From Aradus depressus (Eukaryota > Arthropoda > Insecta > Hemiptera > Aradidae): a stretch of 64,000 bases of DNA. Under the pieces are notes generated by a model that had not been told where the DNA came from, did no database searches, and saw only the letters and a program-made list of their open reading frames with translations. Positions 1 to 9,155 of the stretch are shown one piece after another; the stretch's first letter is position 1, and each line of letters starts with the position of its first letter. Where the stretch lies: positions 15,378,562 through 15,442,561 of the forward strand of contig OY759217.1 of the NCBI GenBank assembly GCA_963662175.1. Reading direction: 5' to 3'. A program made the translations under genes and the position numbers.

Positions 1-4
1 AGAT

Positions 5-253
5 CTTAAAAATAAAATGTTAAATAATAAGTATGGAAACAATCCTTTATTATTCCTCATGAATACGCCGGAAATAAATATAAAACCGGGAAAACATGTT
101 ATTAAAATAAAAGTAAATAAAGAAAAAGGAGTAATAAAAGAACAAAACTTTGAGAATTATTTTATTGACGAAGGTCTAGTAAACATAAAAAATAATGAAT
201 GCCTACTGACACTTCACTTTAATCATCCTGAGTTGATGACCATTTGCCTTTAA
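5..253 (+). pseudogene. Possible Ty3/gypsy-type pol linker fragment
   Basis: The frame is open from the window edge and has an ATG at 17, giving 78 residues. The segment 'IKPGKHVIKIKV' followed later by a 'LVNIKNNECLLTL' stretch resembles the beta-rich region between protease and reverse transcriptase in insect Ty3/gypsy retroelements. No catalytic motif is present, so the assignment is weak. The frame stops just before the probable Harbinger end at about 256. It could equally be an unrelated fragment. Confidence 0.3.
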
Positions 254-255
254 AG

Positions 256-365
256 CGGCCCGCACACGGACAATAGTATTGTCAATATACACATGCCAAT
301 ACTATTGTCAATATGCAGATCAATAAACAACAGATCGCAAACTGATCAATAGTATTGCCTATACT
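256..365 (+). mobile_element. Probable 5' terminal region of a PIF/Harbinger element
   Basis: This stretch begins GGCCCGCACACGG and carries three near-palindromic motifs of the CAATAGTATTG / CAATACTATTG type. It directly abuts the Polinton-like insertion, and the first exon of a Harbinger transposase resumes on the other side. I infer that 256-365 and 17826 onward were once continuous. The transposon terminus itself is not proven because no 3' end was found. Confidence 0.4.
360..365. repeat. Target-site duplication, left copy (TATACT)
   Basis: Six bases immediately outside the left TIR, identical to 17820-17825. Six-base duplications are characteristic of Polinton/Maverick integration. Confidence 0.9.
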
Positions 366-696
366 AGTAGTATAGAAATGTATGTCCTGGGACACAGATA
401 ACGATCAAGGGACTTAGCGACGTCACAGAATGAAGTTTGGGGGTGTGTCCGCCCCATCCTGGCACGCTGATTGGCTGACAGGCGAGATAACATGCTTAGC
501 TACGTCACAGGACTTGATATTTCAAGCCCAATGTCCCAGGACATACATCCGGGTTTTGAGGAATTTGTGTCCTAGAAAAGTAAGGAATGCGTCCCAGAAC
601 ATACACTTATGTATTTTCAATGGGGATAGATAAGATGTTTGTAAACAAGTCAATAAAAACAGATTAGAAAAAATGCAATTCATTATTTTTAATTGG
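366..696 (+). repeat. Left terminal inverted repeat of the Polinton-like element
   Basis: This is the reverse complement of 17489-17819, with the same length and only a few mismatches. It contains perfect 12-bp palindromes TGTCCTGGGACA (383-394) and TGTCCCAGGACA (532-543), half-site variants near 568 and 590, and ACGTCA motifs near 418 and 503. A 67-codon open frame inside it (430-633) recurs in the other TIR and is not supported as a gene. Confidence 0.95.
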
Positions 697-1130
697 CTAA
701 ATATTATCAGCCAGTGGATAGTAGACAAGTCTTTGTGACGTATCATGAGGGGTGTGTCACGTATTTAATTCCCCATTCATGAAATTAGATTATGAGTCAA
801 TAGTAGTAATTCCTAGCCCCCACCAATAAGAGGTAAGGAATAGTGTGTATGTACATGCATCAGAGAGATGACATACTCTAAATAACCCATGTATACACGT
901 TCAAAAAAAGGAATGATATACAGGAAATAAAAACATAATATTTGTTGAGGTGAGCTTTAGCAAAGCCAAGCTTTTTTTCAATAAAATCAAGTGCATAAAG
1001 ATTGAACTTTTTTTTTTCGAAATATTAGTTATTGTAAGTCAGATAAAATAAAAAATATGCTTTCTAAGATGAAGGAAAGGAATGAAAAAAATAATAATGT
1101 TAAAAGTTTGAAAGAGATAGCAACAATATA

Positions 1131-1793
1131 TGTTGGGTTTGGGTACAGGTTAATGAGAACTTAGAGTAGAGCAACAGATATATTTATTTGGTCAACACCC
1201 TTATTACAAAACCGCGTGGTAACGAACACAAAGTCAGTTGTTCAATAATAAGTCCCATACCGCTTGGGAACTACACAAGTCACTCACTTACTGTGCTTGG
1301 TAACAGACGACTCACTTTATACCCGCGTGGTAATAACCAACTCACTTCCGCATGGTAACTAACGACTCACCTTATACCCGCGTGGTAATAAGGACGAATC
1401 CATTCCGCACACCGCGTGCTGGCTCGACCCAGACTCTCAGTCCACCCCGCGTGGCGACCAACTGGTCCCTCTCGTTGTTAAGAGACGACTCACTTTATAC
1501 CTGCGTGGTAATAACCAACTCACTTCCGCATGGTAACTAACGACTCACCTTATACCCGCGTGGTAATAAGGACGAATCCATTCCGCACACCGCGTGCTGG
1601 CTCGACCCAGACTCTCAGTCCACCCCGCGTGGCGACCAACTGGTCCCTCTCGTTGTTAAGAGACGACTCACTGGTAGTTCAATGAATCACACAAGTCACT
1701 CACCACAGGTCGTTCAAGGAACACACCGCAGGTATCGATTCTCGGCGTGTTCCCGAATTCACCCGCTCTGGCTTCCCCTCGCGCGACCCAACA
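1131..1793. mobile_element. Solo LTR (663 bp) with 5-bp TSD
   Basis: It starts TGTTGGG and ends CCCAACA, and is flanked by ATATA at 1126-1130 and 1794-1798. No internal retroelement sequence is present, so it is a solo LTR or a very short LTR-derived element. It contains a 178-bp tandem duplication (1305-1660). A 5-bp TSD fits Ty3/gypsy or BEL/Pao; the orientation is unresolved. Confidence 0.8.
1305..1660. repeat. 178-bp tandem duplication within the solo LTR
   Basis: Two nearly identical 178-bp units begin AGACGACTCAC at 1305 and 1483, and a third start of the unit appears at 1661. The unit contains repeated CCCGCGTGGTAATAA motifs, making it GC-richer than its surroundings. Confidence 0.85.
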
Positions 1794-2113
1794 ATATATG
1801 TTATTAAAAATAAGATTATTTCAGAATTGGCAGATATTGATAAAATAAATATTCCTGACACAATAAAAAAAGATTTAGAAGAGTATTACATCCAAAATAA
1901 AATATATTGCCATGAACAATTTTCTGAAGATTAATTTTTTAAATATATTAAAGCCTTTGTATATTATTTAAACGATTATAAAATAATATTTTTTTAAAAA
2001 TAGATGATGATAGTAATAGATTTTGTATAAATGGAAAGATGAATGTGAACGTAATATGCATGGTGCAGCAAATGAATTATGTTTGAAGCAGCTTATATAC
2101 ACGTGACTTCATG

Positions 2114-2121
2114 ATATAAAA
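2114..2121 (+). promoter_or_regulatory. TATA-like box upstream of the small ORF at 2180
   Basis: A TATAAAAAG-type sequence lies about 65 bases before the ATG at 2180, with pyrimidine-rich initiator-like sequence between. The assignment rests on position and consensus only. Confidence 0.35.
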
Positions 2122-2179
2122 AGGATTGTTTCTCTGATAACTTCAATTATTTCCAGTTCTCTTGTCTATCACAGCAGAT

Positions 2180-2419
2180 ATGAGAAGTATGCTATTTTTA
2201 ATAATTGCCTTATCTATACCAATGATAGGATATTCGAATTTTACTTCTCAGCATTGGCCTAATGGGTCTACTCATATAACTCATGGAGTGGCAGATACGA
2301 AAGTGAAAATTCAGTACACGCCATATTTGGAGAATCATCCTATTTTTAATTCCAGTTATGGTATGGTTAAAAATTGCTTCATGAAAATGTTTCAAGTACG
2401 AAGGATGAGGATGACATAA
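2180..2419 (+). CDS. Small putative secreted protein of the Polinton-like element
   Basis: I chose the ATG at 2180 because upstream codons in this frame lack an ATG; the product is 79 residues. It opens with a hydrophobic stretch (MRSMLFLIIALSIPMIGYS) that looks like a signal peptide or a single membrane segment. N-glycosylation-type NFT, NGS and NSS sequons follow. The frame overlaps the start of the coiled-coil frame at 2374 in a different phase, so a frameshift may have split one protein into two. No family recognised. Confidence 0.4.
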   Translation: MRSMLFLIIALSIPMIGYSNFTSQHWPNGSTHITHGVADTKVKIQYTPYLENHPIFNSSYGMVKNCFMKMFQVRRMRMT

Positions 2420-2757
2420 TAGCTGACGTAGAAGATGGTATTTTGAGAGAGGAGACCTCTGAAGAGGAGAAACTTGATGGTAAAAATCCCGATACTAGTA
2501 GCGAAATGGATGATAATAAATGTTATGAGCGTATAGATGGCTATGTGAAAATGCAAGAAGACTTGAAGGAAAATATCCGTCAATATAATAATAAAATTAC
2601 TGAGCTCTATAATTTTATTACACGTATGAATAATACTTTACTTTCGCTAGAAAAAGATAAATATATAATAGAAAAACGTGAAAAAAGGAAAAATCAGCGA
2701 TTGCAAATACTTCTTAAACAGTGTAAAAAAGATAATAAGAAAATAATGGAATGGTAA
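2374..2757 (+). CDS. Hypothetical acidic/coiled-coil protein
   Basis: The frame has 127 codons. The first 50 residues are strongly acidic (DEDD, EETSEEEK), and residues from about 55 to 120 form a heptad-like, lysine-rich helical region typical of a coiled coil. It overlaps the preceding small secreted-like frame by 46 bases in another phase, so it could be the second half of one frameshifted gene. It sits between the left TIR and the polymerase. No homologue recognised. Confidence 0.45.
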   Translation: MLHENVSSTKDEDDIIADVEDGILREETSEEEKLDGKNPDTSSEMDDNKCYERIDGYVKMQEDLKENIRQYNNKITELYNFITRMNNTLLSLEKDKYIIEKREKRKNQRLQILLKQCKKDNKKIMEW

Positions 2758-2819
2758 TCAATGTAAATTTTCAAAAAATAATTAAAACATCTTTAAATTT
2801 TTAAAACTATATCATTTCG

Positions 2820-3010
2820 TTACCTACAATACATTAACGTTATGTTGGTTAAATTTACGTTACTTTAGGTTAACTCTACGCCAATTTAGGTTACCGCTAT
2901 GTTAATTTAAGTTAACGTTACGTTAATTTAGGTTAAAGTTATGTTAATTTAGGTTAACGCCACGTTAATTTAACTTAACGATTACGTTAATGTTCTTGTT
3001 GAGGTACTCG
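2820..3010. repeat. Degenerate GTTAA-rich tandem repeat
   Basis: About eight imperfect units of roughly 24 bp of the form TTACGTTAATTTAGGTTAA. There is no open frame, and nothing else is visible between the coiled-coil frame and the polymerase 3' end. Confidence 0.7.
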
Positions 3011-5261
3011 TTAAATTGCCGTTTTTACGTTGTCTTATGCTAACGATAGGGGGGCTGTGCCCTTGAAGTTTATGAGTATTTCCTATTAATTGCATAATTA
3101 TTCTTATCTTGGAACCTTTTACGTCATAGTTGCTGATAATAAGTAGATGCTACCCTCATTGAAGCAATCAGTTGTAATTATATTGTTCAGCGAGTTAGTG
3201 AAACATGGTATGTGTAAATGGAGTAAAAGAAGAGCAAATGTTTATATGCACATTTGTTATAACAAGTTATGCATATCCTGTGGCGCAATTATTATTTCTT
3301 ATAAAAGATTTTTTTCCTGAAGATCGTGTGGCAATATTAAACAATAATTCAGTGCTTTTAGAGATACCGATTTTTTAACAACAGATTTCTTAATGCCTTT
3401 AACTTTCATAATAGTTGGAAGCTTATCACTAGATACACATTCATTTATAAATTTAATAAAAGTATACAATTTTGATCTAAGGCCAACATATTTTAAAATT
3501 GGAATACTTGCACATTCATCTTTAAATTTTCCATATATTTTTTTATTAACTATAGAATAACATGGGTGAGAAGGAGGATAATCTGAAGTGTCAAAATGAT
3601 TCATAGACACAGGGTCGCTTACTAAATCTTTATAAAAATCACCGCTTTTTTCGGGATATATAATTTCATAAAATAATGCATCTGTATCCATATACATTAT
3701 GGTGACATTATTTTTATACATTTTTAAAATAATATTATAGTGGAAATCATACATTAATGTTTTACTTAGCTCAAGTACACTGAACCCGATATAAATAGGT
3801 TTATTAAAAAATATAGATTCCTGCTGAAATTCTATAGCGCATAAAAATTCATTGTATATTACCCTATCAAGAAATGTGGGTTTATTAATTAGTTTTTGCA
3901 CTCGCTTTGGATTACTACTTAATTCATAGTTAATTCGCTTGCGTATATTTTCCATGGTTTTTCCAAACATGGAATTATTAACATTTTTGTATAGTTCTTT
4001 TTCAAAATCATTTTCTGCTTCTTTTCGTTTCTGAGTATTAAAGTCTATATATGGCTTTAGAAAAGGTGATTGATTAAATTGTAAAATCCTATGAATTTTA
4101 GTTAAAATAAGCCCATTTTGCATTGCCTGTTTTAAATTTCGATAATGAACGACATATTTTTTTTTATCTTTTAATGTTAACAATAATTTCTTTAATTTAG
4201 AACCTTAGGGACATTCATTTATAGGTAAAAAAGGAAAATCATTGTGTTCATCATGTAATTTCTCAGGGTATTTTATATCCACTTCTAAGATATACCCAAT
4301 ATCAGAATCATCAGGGAGTTCCAAAATATTAAGATTTAAATTGGTTCTCCATTTAAAATTGGATATTGGCATATACTGTGACAATGCCCATCCATATAAA
4401 TTATTTGCATCTAAATACATCAAATAAGATGTTGGTTTATTAGAGTCATATAAGTGGCCAAGGTATGGATTATTCGCAACACTATATCTTTTATTACAAA
4501 TTGATATCCCCCCTCTTATACCACGTTCTAAGAATAGATACATTGAATAATCTGTTAAAAGTTCCAATTCAACACCTGTAAATTTTAACATTGCATCGAA
4601 TGTATATCCCGGAATACTAAAATAATGGGCGCAATCTAAGCCATAATTATCTATACACAATTGCCTAAAATTCTCGAATATATCGCATAAAAGCATGACG
4701 TCAATTTTTAAATATAAATCAGAATATTCTCCAAGATTTTGTATATTAAAATGGCTCCAAATGGTTTTAGCATAATCATAATCTTCATCAGATATATGAT
4801 CATCTGTAAGAGAACTATAAAAACATTCTTTAGGAGGTAATTGTGTTTCCTTTAATTTATCCCAAGTATCTGTATACTCATAAGGATAGATACCTTTACG
4901 TGTAATAATAGGAAAATCATTATGCTAAAATACTTTTTGTAAATGATAAAATTGGTCTTTAACCGGCGACCAAATATCACTAAAATTTCTTTGGCACATT
5001 TCGCATTTCAAACTGTTTTCAAACCTATGCGTATCTTCATTGGACATAATTAATTTAACATTTATACTACATAATTGGCCTTTATAGTTACACATTTTAA
5101 CAATATATCTTATGAAATGCTTGGATGCGTCAAGCCCTCGATACAAATATGGTTCATTAGGTAATTTAGATCGAATAAGTTCTGGCACGCTTTCATCAAT
5201 AACAAAATATATGCAAAAACTCATTGGTTCATGTAATTGTTTAGATTCTGTAAATGATATT

Positions 5262-5878
5262 TGTAGGCGCCACTGCCGATTTATCTAATCAGGGTGGAGC
5301 ATACGGAGGGGGGGTTTTGAACAGTGGACTGTATAAATTGAAATGTACTATATATAAACACTTACCACTTTCCAGGCAGAGCCCTCCTCGCCCAGGGGCA
5401 TCTAAACAAATTACAAATTGCTGGCCAGCGATTGCTATTGTATTAAATACCTTACTGGACGGAAGTCTGGACGTTCTGGCTGGAGCAGGCAAACTGGGGC
5501 CTCAGGGGGAGGCAACGAGACAAAGAGAAAACTGGGGCTTGGTAAGCAACTGGGAACAGACACGATACTGGGGCCTTTGAGGCAACGGGAACACACTAGG
5601 ACTTGGGGCCGTGTAGGCAACGGGAACAGACTACTGGGGCCTTAGAGGCAACGGGAGACAACCTCAGGGAGAGGCATCCAAAGGACAACTGGGGACAGAC
5701 TAAACTGGGGCCGTGTGGGCAACGGGGACAGACTAAACTGGGGCCGTGTGGGCAACGGGGACAGACTGAGGAGTACAGAGGGTACTAATCCTCATCTGGA
5801 CAACAAGTGGGAGGGGGTACCTAATCTTACAAAATAATAAATAAAACTGGTGGCAAATTCAAGCAACTCGCCTGAACA
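5262..5878 (-). mobile_element. BEL/Pao LTR (copy A) inserted in the polymerase gene
   Basis: On the plus strand it reads TGTAGGCGCC...CCTGAACA. It is flanked by ATATT at 5257-5261 and 5879-5883, a perfect 5-bp TSD. Reading across the two flanks with one target copy keeps the polymerase frame (PSETI continues into SFTES). The near-identical copy at 12975-13591 adjoins a BEL/Pao body, which identifies the family and the minus orientation. The centre is a GC-rich minisatellite (about 5480-5790) of CTGGGGCC...GGCAACGGG units. Confidence 0.88.
5480..5790. repeat. GC-rich minisatellite inside the BEL/Pao LTR
   Basis: About nine imperfect units of roughly 30-36 bp combine 'GGCAACGGG', 'ACAGACT' and 'CTGGGGCC'. 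The same array recurs at about 13193-13503 in the second LTR. Short open frames over it are by-products of the repeat. Confidence 0.8.
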
Positions 5879-6717
5879 ATATTGTTTCAGAAGGTAAACA
5901 TATACTATAAGGTTTTAAGAGGCTCTCAAAATCGGCATATATTACTATTGGTAATCTATATTGGTAATGATAATTTTTAAATTTCAATATAGGTAAATAT
6001 TCTTTATTAATTTCGTTATTAAACGAATCAGGCATTATCACCCGAACAGGCTTATGTTCGCAGCATTCTTTTTTATGGCTGTTTAACCGTTGTTTCGAAT
6101 GGAAAAATATTAAACATCTTTTACAAATATGTATTTTCCTAGTATTACATGTAATTTGAGATCTTACTATTTTTGATAAAGATGTGATGTATGCATAATG
6201 AAATATTTCATTATTGGTGATAAGAAGTAAGTCAAAATGATTCTTCATCTCTTTTGTTGTAACTTTTAAAGGATAAATATTCATATTGTCATTATAGGCA
6301 TAAATATTTATGGATACCTTATTATTTTTTTCAAATTTCGATATTTGTTGTATCGGAGCTGGGAAATTAATACCACTAAAATTGAATTTTGATTCTAGTG
6401 CAAAATATCTGTGATTTACCCTTTCCCTATGAGGACCGTTTACATACCGACTTAATATTGCCCATTTGAAGCAATATATATCATTATTTTTAGGATTTAT
6501 AATAGCTTTTTTGCTAGCTAATTTTTTTGGAAGTTTTAAATAAGATGAACCTCTTAATGGGGTAAATTTATTAATTCGTAAAATTTAAAAAAAAACCAAC
6601 ACTAGTTTTAATTATGTATAAGTATCAAAAATCTATAAAAGTAAAAATATGATTCTATTATGTTTTATATACGAATATATGATTCTATATGGAATAAACA
6701 ACAAAAATTATAACTTA

Positions 6718-7530
6718 TTAAAAACGCCTAAATCCATACAAGCTTTTGGTTTCTTTTGTAACTCCCGGAATTTTCAGAAGTTTTGATTCGGCCAGTTTAA
6801 TCATCCCATTTAAATCTTTATATAAAGTATCTTTTTTCGAGTCTGTTAAAAAATATAATTTTTTATTAACATGCTTCCACCAGTCGTTTGATGGAGTATC
6901 ACTCAAATCTTTTAAATCACTAATTTCGATTTTAACCAAATGTGTCCCATTTGCTTCACCGGGTGTACTAATTTTATGGGAATTTCCATTCGAATTAATT
7001 GTTAAACTTTGCCGGATCAAAACTTCCTCCAATTTCCTTTTCTTACTTTCGAATAAAAAATCTAAAATATCCTCTGAATCGGATAAATCAGAGTTCTCGT
7101 CAATAGTGATTGTTTCTGAACTAGTTCTACTCATACAAGGTATAGAGCTAGTGGCAGAAATTCTAGAAATAACTTTACGCTTAATAGATTTTTGCTGCTT
7201 AACCAATAGCCGACTAATCATTTTAATAATTTCGTCGGCATTTTTAGAATCATATACTTCGACGGACCCGGCGACAAGTTCCTTAATTACGTCTAAGCAG
7301 ACCTCTTCAGCACCCAAGTCAAAATATTGCGCCTGTTGGCTGTCTTCAATTTTACATTTATATTTAATTAGTACATTGAATAAATTATCAATGATACTTG
7401 TTTTCCCACTATCCACTAAAATTTTCGGGTCTTTTTTTAATATTAATAAAACAGAATCCCATTCACGGATTGTAGTGAGCCCCAATTCTAAAATCCGTAT
7501 TATCAGGGATAAAATTGGTACAGCAGCCAT
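6718..7530 (-). CDS. 270-aa orphan protein with acidic SIM-like patch (copy A)
   Basis: A complete 270-residue frame. It has a hydrophobic N-terminus (about 1-25), a helical region to about 125 with lysine-rich segments, a serine/acidic patch (TITIDENSDLSDSEDILD) resembling a SUMO-interacting motif, and a basic KKRK cluster that could be a nuclear signal. The C-terminal 80 residues are predicted mixed. A possible short 5'-UTR intron lies just upstream (donor GTGAGT near 7605-7610, acceptor TTCATAG next to the ATG). A TATA-like TATATAAA on the minus strand lies near 7685-7695. It starts divergently from the dUTPase gene. An equally long plus-strand frame over the same bases is a shadow. No family recognised. 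Confidence 0.7.
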   Translation of the reverse strand: MAAVPILSLIIRILELGLTTIREWDSVLLILKKDPKILVDSGKTSIIDNLFNVLIKYKCKIEDSQQAQYFDLGAEEVCLDVIKELVAGSVEVYDSKNADEIIKMISRLLVKQQKSIKRKVISRISATSSIPCMSRTSSETITIDENSDLSDSEDILDFLFESKKRKLEEVLIRQSLTINSNGNSHKISTPGEANGTHLVKIEISDLKDLSDTPSNDWWKHVNKKLYFLTDSKKDTLYKDLNGMIKLAESKLLKIPGVTKETKSLYGFRRF

Positions 7531-8207
7531 ACTATGAACAAAAAATTCTTACTGTAATAATGTATGCTATTAAAATAACATTTCTAAGTCAATTCAAAGA
7601 ATACTCACGTTGAAGGAGAATAATTGACACAGTGAAAGAAAACTTGGGAACACAAAACAAACTGTTGATATTAGTTCATTTTCAACGAGTTTATATACTA
7701 CTTTCGGATATCTCTTAACCTTGTTATTGTTATTTTTCTTTAGACTATGCACTTTTTAATACATATCTTCAAATTCCTTCAACTGTTTTTCAATGTTTAT
7801 CTAAATGATTATAAAATAATAGGAAGCATTTTCTAATCTTTTTTACCAAATTAATACTGGCAATAACCTTTGAACTCGTTGCAATCAGCCTCAGCATGTT
7901 TCTTAATTTGTTTACGAAATGCGTGTTATTCGGCCTTGTTTACTGATATTTTTGCCTTAACCTATGCACTTTAATATCATCAAATTCTTCCTTGTTTTCC
8001 AACTTTTTATCTTTACAATTATAAGAATGCATTTTCTATTTTATCCATATTTCAACATCCTTCTCAATCATTTGATATGTTATCAACAATAATATTTTTA
8101 AAATGCGTTATCTAAGCGTATATATACTGTATATAAAAACTTATACTATCCCCTATTGACTTTAATATTTTAGCCCGTATAATATTGTCAAGTTTGTTAG
8201 TTAAAAT
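7531..8207. promoter_or_regulatory. Divergent promoter region between the 270-aa gene and dUTPase
   Basis: This 677-bp AT-rich interval separates two outward-reading genes. TATA-like sequences point both ways: minus-strand TATATAAA near 7685-7695 and plus-strand TATATAAAAA near 8132-8141. It is repeated exactly at 15244-15920. Confidence 0.5.
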
Positions 8208-8392
8208 ATGAGTCAATTATTATTTCAGAAATTATCCCCCCTCGCCACTTCACCTACTCGAAACACTCCACTCTCTGCAGGTATGGATTTATATAGTGCC
8301 TACACGGTGACCATTCCCCCCAGGCAAAGAAGATTAATTCCAACCGATCTTCGAATTATTTTGCCAAAAGGACATTATGGTAGAATCGCACC
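8208..8392 (+). pseudogene. Truncated dUTPase, N-terminal part only (copy A)
   Basis: Same sequence as the intact gene at 15921 up to the motif 2 region (GRIAP). At 8392 it breaks into a copy of the 270-aa gene's 3' side. Motifs 3-5 are lost, so it cannot encode an enzyme. Confidence 0.9.
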
Positions 8393-9027
8393 AAAAATTA
8401 TAACTTATTAAAAACGCCTAAATCCATACAAGCTTTTGGTTTCTTTTGTAACTCCCGGAATTTTCAGAAGTTTTGATTCGGCCAGTTTAATCATCCCATT
8501 TAAATCTTTATATAAAGTATCTTTTTTCGAGTCTGTTAAAAAATATAATTTTTTATTAACATGCTTCCACCAGTCGTTTGATGGAGTATCACTCAAATCT
8601 TTTAAATCACTAATTTCGATTTTAACCAAATGTGTCCCATTTGCTTCACCGGGTGTACTAATTTTATGGGAATTTCCATTCGAATTAATTGTTAAACTTT
8701 GCCGGATCAAAACTTCCTCCAATTTCCTTTTCTTACTTTCGAATAAAAAATCTAAAATATCCTCTGAATCGGATAAATCAGAGTTCTCGTCAATAGTGAT
8801 TGTTTCTGAACTAGTTCTACTCATACAAGGTATAGAGCTAGTGGCAGAAATTCTAGAAATAACTTTACGCTTAATAGATTTTTGCTGCTTAACCAATAGC
8901 CGACTAATCATTTTAATAATTTCGTCGGCATTTTTAGAATCATATACTTCGACGGACCCGGCGACAAGTTCCTTAATTACGTCTAAGCAGACCTCTTCAG
9001 CACCCAAGTCAAAATATTGCGCCTGTT
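8392..9027 (-). pseudogene. Third, partial copy of the 270-aa gene
   Basis: Identical to 6702-7337 (constant offset of 1,690 bp) and covering residues from about 67 to the end. The N-terminus is missing: the upstream side joins directly to the 3' edge of a BEL/Pao body at 9028. Short shared bases (CCAA, ACAGGCG) lie at that junction. Confidence 0.9.
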
Positions 9028-9155
9028 TTGGCCGCCCACCTAAATTAAAATAATTTACTCAAGCTAAATAAAGAACTGAACTTCCTGAGACGGGTAACAC
9101 TAAAAAACTAAAACAGAAAAATAACTTTGAGCTATATACAATATTAAGGGGGACA

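Larger units (their letters stand above)
1057..1934 (+). pseudogene. Small Polinton-element gene split by a solo LTR
   Basis: An ATG at 1057 opens a lysine/asparagine-rich frame that runs to the LTR insertion at 1131. The frame resumes after the duplicated target ATATA and ends at TAA 1932-1934. With one target copy and the LTR left out, the two parts are in one frame of about 69 codons. The product would be small, charged and helical (a DTIKKDLEEYY segment is visible), with no family I recognise. Its preservation on both sides of the LTR suggests it was a real gene before the insertion. Confidence 0.55.
3299..6582 (-). pseudogene. polB: Protein-primed family B DNA polymerase (Polinton type), broken
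   Basis: The gene reads from about 6582 down to 3299. The N-terminal part shows a CKRC...H zinc-finger-like segment and exonuclease motif I (YADFES, about 5910-5930). After the LTR insertion come exonuclease III-like LYLKIDVMLLCDIFENF (about 4670-4720), polymerase motif A DANNLYGWALSQYMP, motif B KNVNNSMFGKT and motif C YMDTDALFYE. This order and the motif B/C forms identify the protein-primed polymerases of Polintons and adintoviruses. It is not functional: a 617-bp LTR splits it, in-frame stops lie at 4925-4927 and 4205-4207, and the region that should hold exonuclease motif II (SGYDxH type) is absent between about 4925 and 5010. No start ATG is evident near 6582, where an upstream in-frame stop occurs. 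Confidence 0.9.

Noticed and set aside
430..633. 67-aa frame found in both TIRs
   Set aside because: It lies wholly inside the inverted repeat and has no protein-like features; duplicated only because the TIR is duplicated.
6746..7537. 263-codon plus-strand open frame over the 270-aa gene (repeated at 14459 and 8436)
   Set aside because: Antisense shadow: hydrophobic, low-complexity translation. The minus frame has proper protein composition, start context and promoter-like signals.
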